Below, piece by piece: positions 60,244 to 64,000 of a stretch of 64,000 nucleotides of DNA. The DNA comes from Adiantum capillus-veneris (taxonomy: Eukaryota; Streptophyta; Polypodiopsida; Polypodiales; Pteridaceae). The position numbers and the translations under genes were made by a program. The first letter of the stretch is position 1. Each line of letters opens with the position of its first letter. The stretch is from the NCBI GenBank assembly GCA_014529385.2, contig CM043944.1:169643740-169707739 (forward strand). The letters are read 5' to 3'. The notes beneath the pieces were generated by a model that did not search any database, was not told the DNA's origin, and saw only the letters and a program-made list of their open reading frames with translations.

Positions 60244-61100
60244 ATGATGAAATCTCCCTCTTCTTGCTCTTGAAGAGAAAATTTCATCAAAGCTAGCGTG
60301 CTTCTTTTGCTTGAATCCCTTAGCAACCAATCTATCCTTATACTTAGGCTCAAGATATTATGCAGTGTACTTCTTCTTATATACCCATTTACAAGGCAAG
60401 GCTTGTTTTAAATTTGGCAAATATCTGTCAGTTCCCAAGTTTTGTTAGCCACAATTGAGTTATACTCAAATTGCATTGCCTATTCCCACTTCGTGCTATC
60501 TTTCATCTCAAAAACCTCTTAGTAGTAGGTCGGCTCTTTGCAGTTAGTAACTAATAGATAGTCCAATCATCTTTGAAACTGCTCAAGAACATGAGATACA
60601 CATTTAGATCTCCTCACTACCTGAGTACTAGACTCTATTGAGTTCTTTGCATAATCAGACTTGCGACTACATCCTTCAATCTCACTCTATGATACTCAAC
60701 CTCTTTCATAGGCTGTCTATGCATCTTTGATTCATTAAAGATCACTTGTGAGCTACAAACAACTCTCCAAGATTCCAGGTGCTAGAGATGATAACCCATC
60801 TCTCCATCTACACCATAGCCAATTGTGTGACTTGGGGTCCAACTTCTTTCTAAAGCTCTTTAGGCACATGTAAGAATGCCTCACACCCAAACACACATAA
60901 TCTTTCATAAATAGGCTTCTTGCTTGTCTACATATCCTACAGAATCTTGTAGTTCAATGATGTACTAGGTGATGTATTGATAATATTCATAGCTTCCATA
61001 ACAAACCCTCCTCAAGACTCTTGAGGTCTGGATAGCATGGAAGTGACCCTCTCCTGGATAGTCCTATTCATGCACTCAAAAACTCCATTCTAAGTATTTT
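60244..61100 (-). pseudogene. Degenerate Ty1/copia pol fragment
   Basis: On the minus strand: integrase tail (MNRTIQERV, then YERLCVFGCEAFLHVPKEL near 60880), linker, and the start of RT (LPCKWVYKKKYTA, EPKYKDRLVAKGFKQKKHAS near 60400-60290). The order and motifs are copia. There are many stops and no LTRs nearby. It is unrelated in detail to the copia element at 0.9-5 kb. Confidence 0.82.
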
Positions 61101-62344
61101 TTCATGCTATTTTACATCCACAAAGTGAAATAAAAACACTCATCTCACTTTTGACACATTTTGATGCATGGGAATAAAAACAATCATGTACATATTGTGA
61201 TATATGCTAAAGTAGCTACTGCGGTCGCTATCATGTACATACCCATCTAGGGAGTCTGGCCATAGATGTGGTATTGTTGTGTGCTTTTCCACTTGATAAG
61301 ATCCCTAATTTGGTTTTATAATGTACATGTTCCAAGTTTTTCATGGTGGCACATTCATCTTGCCTACAAATATTGATGCAGGCAAAAACATCAACTAACA
61401 AATGTCGTTGTAAAATTGCATGGAAAGTGACCCAAAGTGAAAAAGTGATAAAAAATGATGCATATCCATGATTTTTGTGCTTATATGAGTGATCCCACAA
61501 ATTAAGGGATTTTTTTGAATTTGTTTGGGGCTTTCACATTAAAAAATGGTATTTTTTAGGTTAAAAATAAGCTAGATTTGGTAAAAAGTGAAAAAAAGGC
61601 CCAAAAATAGACACATAAGCTCATTTTTGAGATAGGGATACTTCTTAAGGGAAAAAAACCTGTAATTTTTCCCTTCTATGTAATTCACTTCATGGTTGCT
61701 CTATGAATGTGTAGTGCAGTCCTACCTCTCTGCTATCTTATATCTGAGCTTGTGAGGGAGTGAATTAGGGGTTTACCTACATCAAAATGGTGTGTGCTTC
61801 AATATAGAATCTCTCAAATCTTTAAAAAATCAAAAAATGGTTATTGTGAAGGTGGAAGCACGTGATTTCCTTTAAGGGGGGGGGGGGGGGGGGAGGGGGG
61901 GTTTGGGGGGGGGAGAGGCTACAAGATTCCATGAAAGAGGTTTGGGTTTGAATGGGATTTGTGCTTGTATGAGAATTGAGGTTTCATGGATAAAACTTTA
62001 GTGTTTTAATTTCTCTTTTAAGAAAAATTGGTTGTGAATTGGTGATCCTTTCATCAGGAACTTGCTTACAAAAACAAGCATATTCCAAGCAAAATAGGAA
62101 AGAGGGTCTGCGACTTTTTTGTCACGAATGCTTTTAGACTTTAGTCCATCTTTAAGAAGAGGGTTGGTGATTTTTCATAAATACTTTTCCACAAAGTGTT
62201 TGTGATTCTCATCACGAACTCTCATAGCCAAAGGTTTCGAACCTTCCTAGCTGGACCAGGTACTTTTTGACACGCTTTTGGTGAACCTGACGTGAAGTAG
62301 CTAGGGTGAGGGTTCAAAAACTTGTAATATAAATAATTAAAGAT
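61101..62344. other. Non-coding stretch with poly-G tract
   Basis: No gene recognised. Contains the G-run described separately. The last 300 bases may be leader of the gag fragment that follows. Confidence 0.45.
61876..61915 (+). repeat. Poly-G tract
   Basis: Three G-runs (about 18, 7 and 9 bases) separated by A and TTT. Strong G-quadruplex potential, and also a classic site of assembly error. Confidence 0.9.
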
Positions 62345-64000
62345 ATGGATCAGCAAGAGCAAATGTGCATGCATTTTGATAAAAGTACAATGCAAATGTT
62401 TCAAGAATTTGCGATGTTTTTGCAACAACAACAAGCTATAGAAAGAAGGGAGATGTTAGCATCCAAAGCCCTTCAATCAATTGTGAAAAAAATGGAGCAG
62501 TGTGAAGAGAAAGATTTCACAAAGTATCTTCCTAGTTATGTGAAGCGTATGGAGTTACAACGGGTACTAGAGGTGGACATGATTCACAATTTCAATCTTG
62601 TTGTGGTCCCTAAGCTAGAGACTAAGGGAAATCAAGGACGAACATGAAGGAGATTGGAAGATGTTTAAACTATCCCTACAAGAGGTATAGTTCATGGAGG
62701 ACTCTAAAAGGGTCCTCGAAGAAGAGCTTTCATGAAATGGTCTGCAAAGCCAAAATAAGGACTTTCTATCACTTAACTATTAAGGGAGTTTGAATGATGC
62801 TCTGCTCAACTGTCAGGAACAGAGCAAGGTACTTTGGAAGCAAAAAAGATTGAATTCCTTCAAGCTACAGGTCTCGAGCTCAAAGAAAAGCCAAAGATAA
62901 TTCTTGAAGACAAGAATACAGAGTAGGTCTAAAGGCCGAGTGGAAAGTGTTGGGTTCCAGGCCAGTGGCACCGTGGCCATTGTGGCCGGGGCAGGTGCCC
63001 ACCCATTGGATTATTTAGCTTATAGTGAAAACAAGGAGAGTGAGAAGTTATCTTCTCACAAGATCCACCACCATCATGTGTATGCTCCTCATCCCCTTCC
63101 CCTTCTCTCCTTCCCTCTATTGCACCCCACATCCAACCCTTTAGAAAGAGGTTGAGGATGTTGTCTCATTGCTTGCTAAGAGGCAATTCCATAGAGACAA
63201 GATAGTGGTGAATGGTGTTGCTTTTATCACTAGCATGTCATAGATTCCACCAAAGCTTGTTATTGTGAGTTCAAAAAGTGAAATTTTTATTCTTCATGAG
63301 CTTGTTAAAGGCATGCAAGAAATGAAGTTAAAGCTGACGAGGCTTGAAGAGAAAGGCAACCTGCTAGAAATAAATCCCAAATAAAAGAAGGATTTTGCAC
63401 AAATGCATATGGTGTGATAGCACAGACCATGGAAAAAGGGATTGTGATAGCTTTAGTGATGTTTTGAAACAAGAACATGTGTTTTTTAAGGATGGGAATA
63501 TCCATCTACATGAGACAAGTATGCTATCATAAACTAACTTTGAAAAAGTGGGTATGTAGCAGTTAGTGGAGGATATGGTGACTGGTCATGCCATCTCTAC
63601 AATGGAGGCTACTACCCATGAAGATAGAGCTAATTTCAAAGAAAGTGGATAAGCCTACTCATGTTGTTTTTGAGGAGGTTGATAGCTTGTGGCTATATGT
63701 AGTGTCATCATCTGAAGAATCAAAGGTATTAAACAAGTATTACAAAAAGTTAGTGATTTCATATGCCATAAAGTGGATTGGGATGATCCTGTGGAATCTT
63801 GATCAGTGCAAGCCTACCTTGCAAAATAACATAACAATGAAGCAATTGTGGAAGAGAACCATAGACATGAGAATGGGGACATACGTCCCTGTACTTCAAA
63901 GAGGGTTACAAGATCTAGAGAAAGGAAGGATTCAGGACCTTCTTATGAGGCTTCACCAAAGGTTTTTTTGTCCTCCTAAGGTTCCTAGGAATGATGATTC
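62345..64000 (+). pseudogene. gag: Retrotransposon gag fragment, runs off the window
   Basis: 62345-62647 reads MDQQEQMCMHFDKSTMQMFQ, then FTKYLPSYVKRMELQRVLEV and NFNLVVVPKLE, a pattern I recall from fern retrotransposon gag/polyprotein N-termini. About 62650-63400 is broken. At 63404-63445 a CCHC knuckle (CIWCDSTDHGKRDC) follows, then SFSDVLKQEHVFFKDGN and, further on, KPTHVVFEEVDSLWLYVVSS. Frames shift repeatedly. The element continues beyond 64000, so pol and LTRs may lie there. Confidence 0.65.

Overview
This is a gene-poor stretch of a large, AT-rich plant nuclear genome made almost entirely of mobile elements, many of them nested. The retroelement proteins (Ty1/copia gag-pol with initiator-tRNA-Met primer sites, a Ty3 chromovirus, a CCHC gag fragment near the right edge) and the MULE transposase look most like those I recall from ferns. 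That placement is a recollection, not a search result. I see no intact host housekeeping gene, no tRNA or rRNA gene and no CRISPR array.

Layout. About 880-5054: 3'-truncated Ty1/copia element (minus strand). 5403-19056: one copy of a 1.4 kb repeat split at 6177/18424 by a complete 12.2 kb Mutator-like (MULE) DNA transposon at 6178-18414, with matching terminal inverted repeats and a 9-bp target duplication. The MULE has two divergent gene sets. On the minus strand is a WRKY-GCM1/DDE transposase with an AT-hook. On the plus strand is a gene of about 14 exons joining a ParB/sulfiredoxin-like domain to a C-terminal amino-methyltransferase-like domain. The divergent intergenic region holds a CCAGTACTAGT-type satellite, a (CA)n tract and four long GC-rich hairpins. 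19.3-22.7 kb: a decayed Penelope-like reverse transcriptase, followed by an uninterrupted second copy of the 1.4 kb repeat (23818-25240), which shows the empty MULE insertion site. 25.3-31.2 kb: non-coding, with local duplications and microsatellites. 31234-33066: short non-autonomous LTR element with (CT)n inside both LTRs.

33448-58333: a Ty3/gypsy chromovirus (minus strand) with LTRs of about 3.4 kb and an extra multi-module gene of unknown function in its 5' leader. This element is interrupted at 43901-54438 by a second LTR element, which encodes only gag and a degenerate protease-like protein and carries an array of 24-bp perfect or near-perfect palindromes in its leader. 58584-59902: non-autonomous TIR element flanked by TTAA. 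60.24-61.1 kb: degenerate copia pol fragment (minus). 62.3-64 kb: gag fragment with a CCHC knuckle (plus).

The most interesting item is the MULE. An apparently prokaryote-type pairing of ParB-like and DNA amino-methyltransferase domains, now split by many introns, travels with a complete eukaryotic DNA transposase set inside defined TIRs and a TSD. This copy is dead: it has several premature stops and frameshifts, and every stop in the MULE is explained by one C-to-T change. The architecture implies that active relatives exist.
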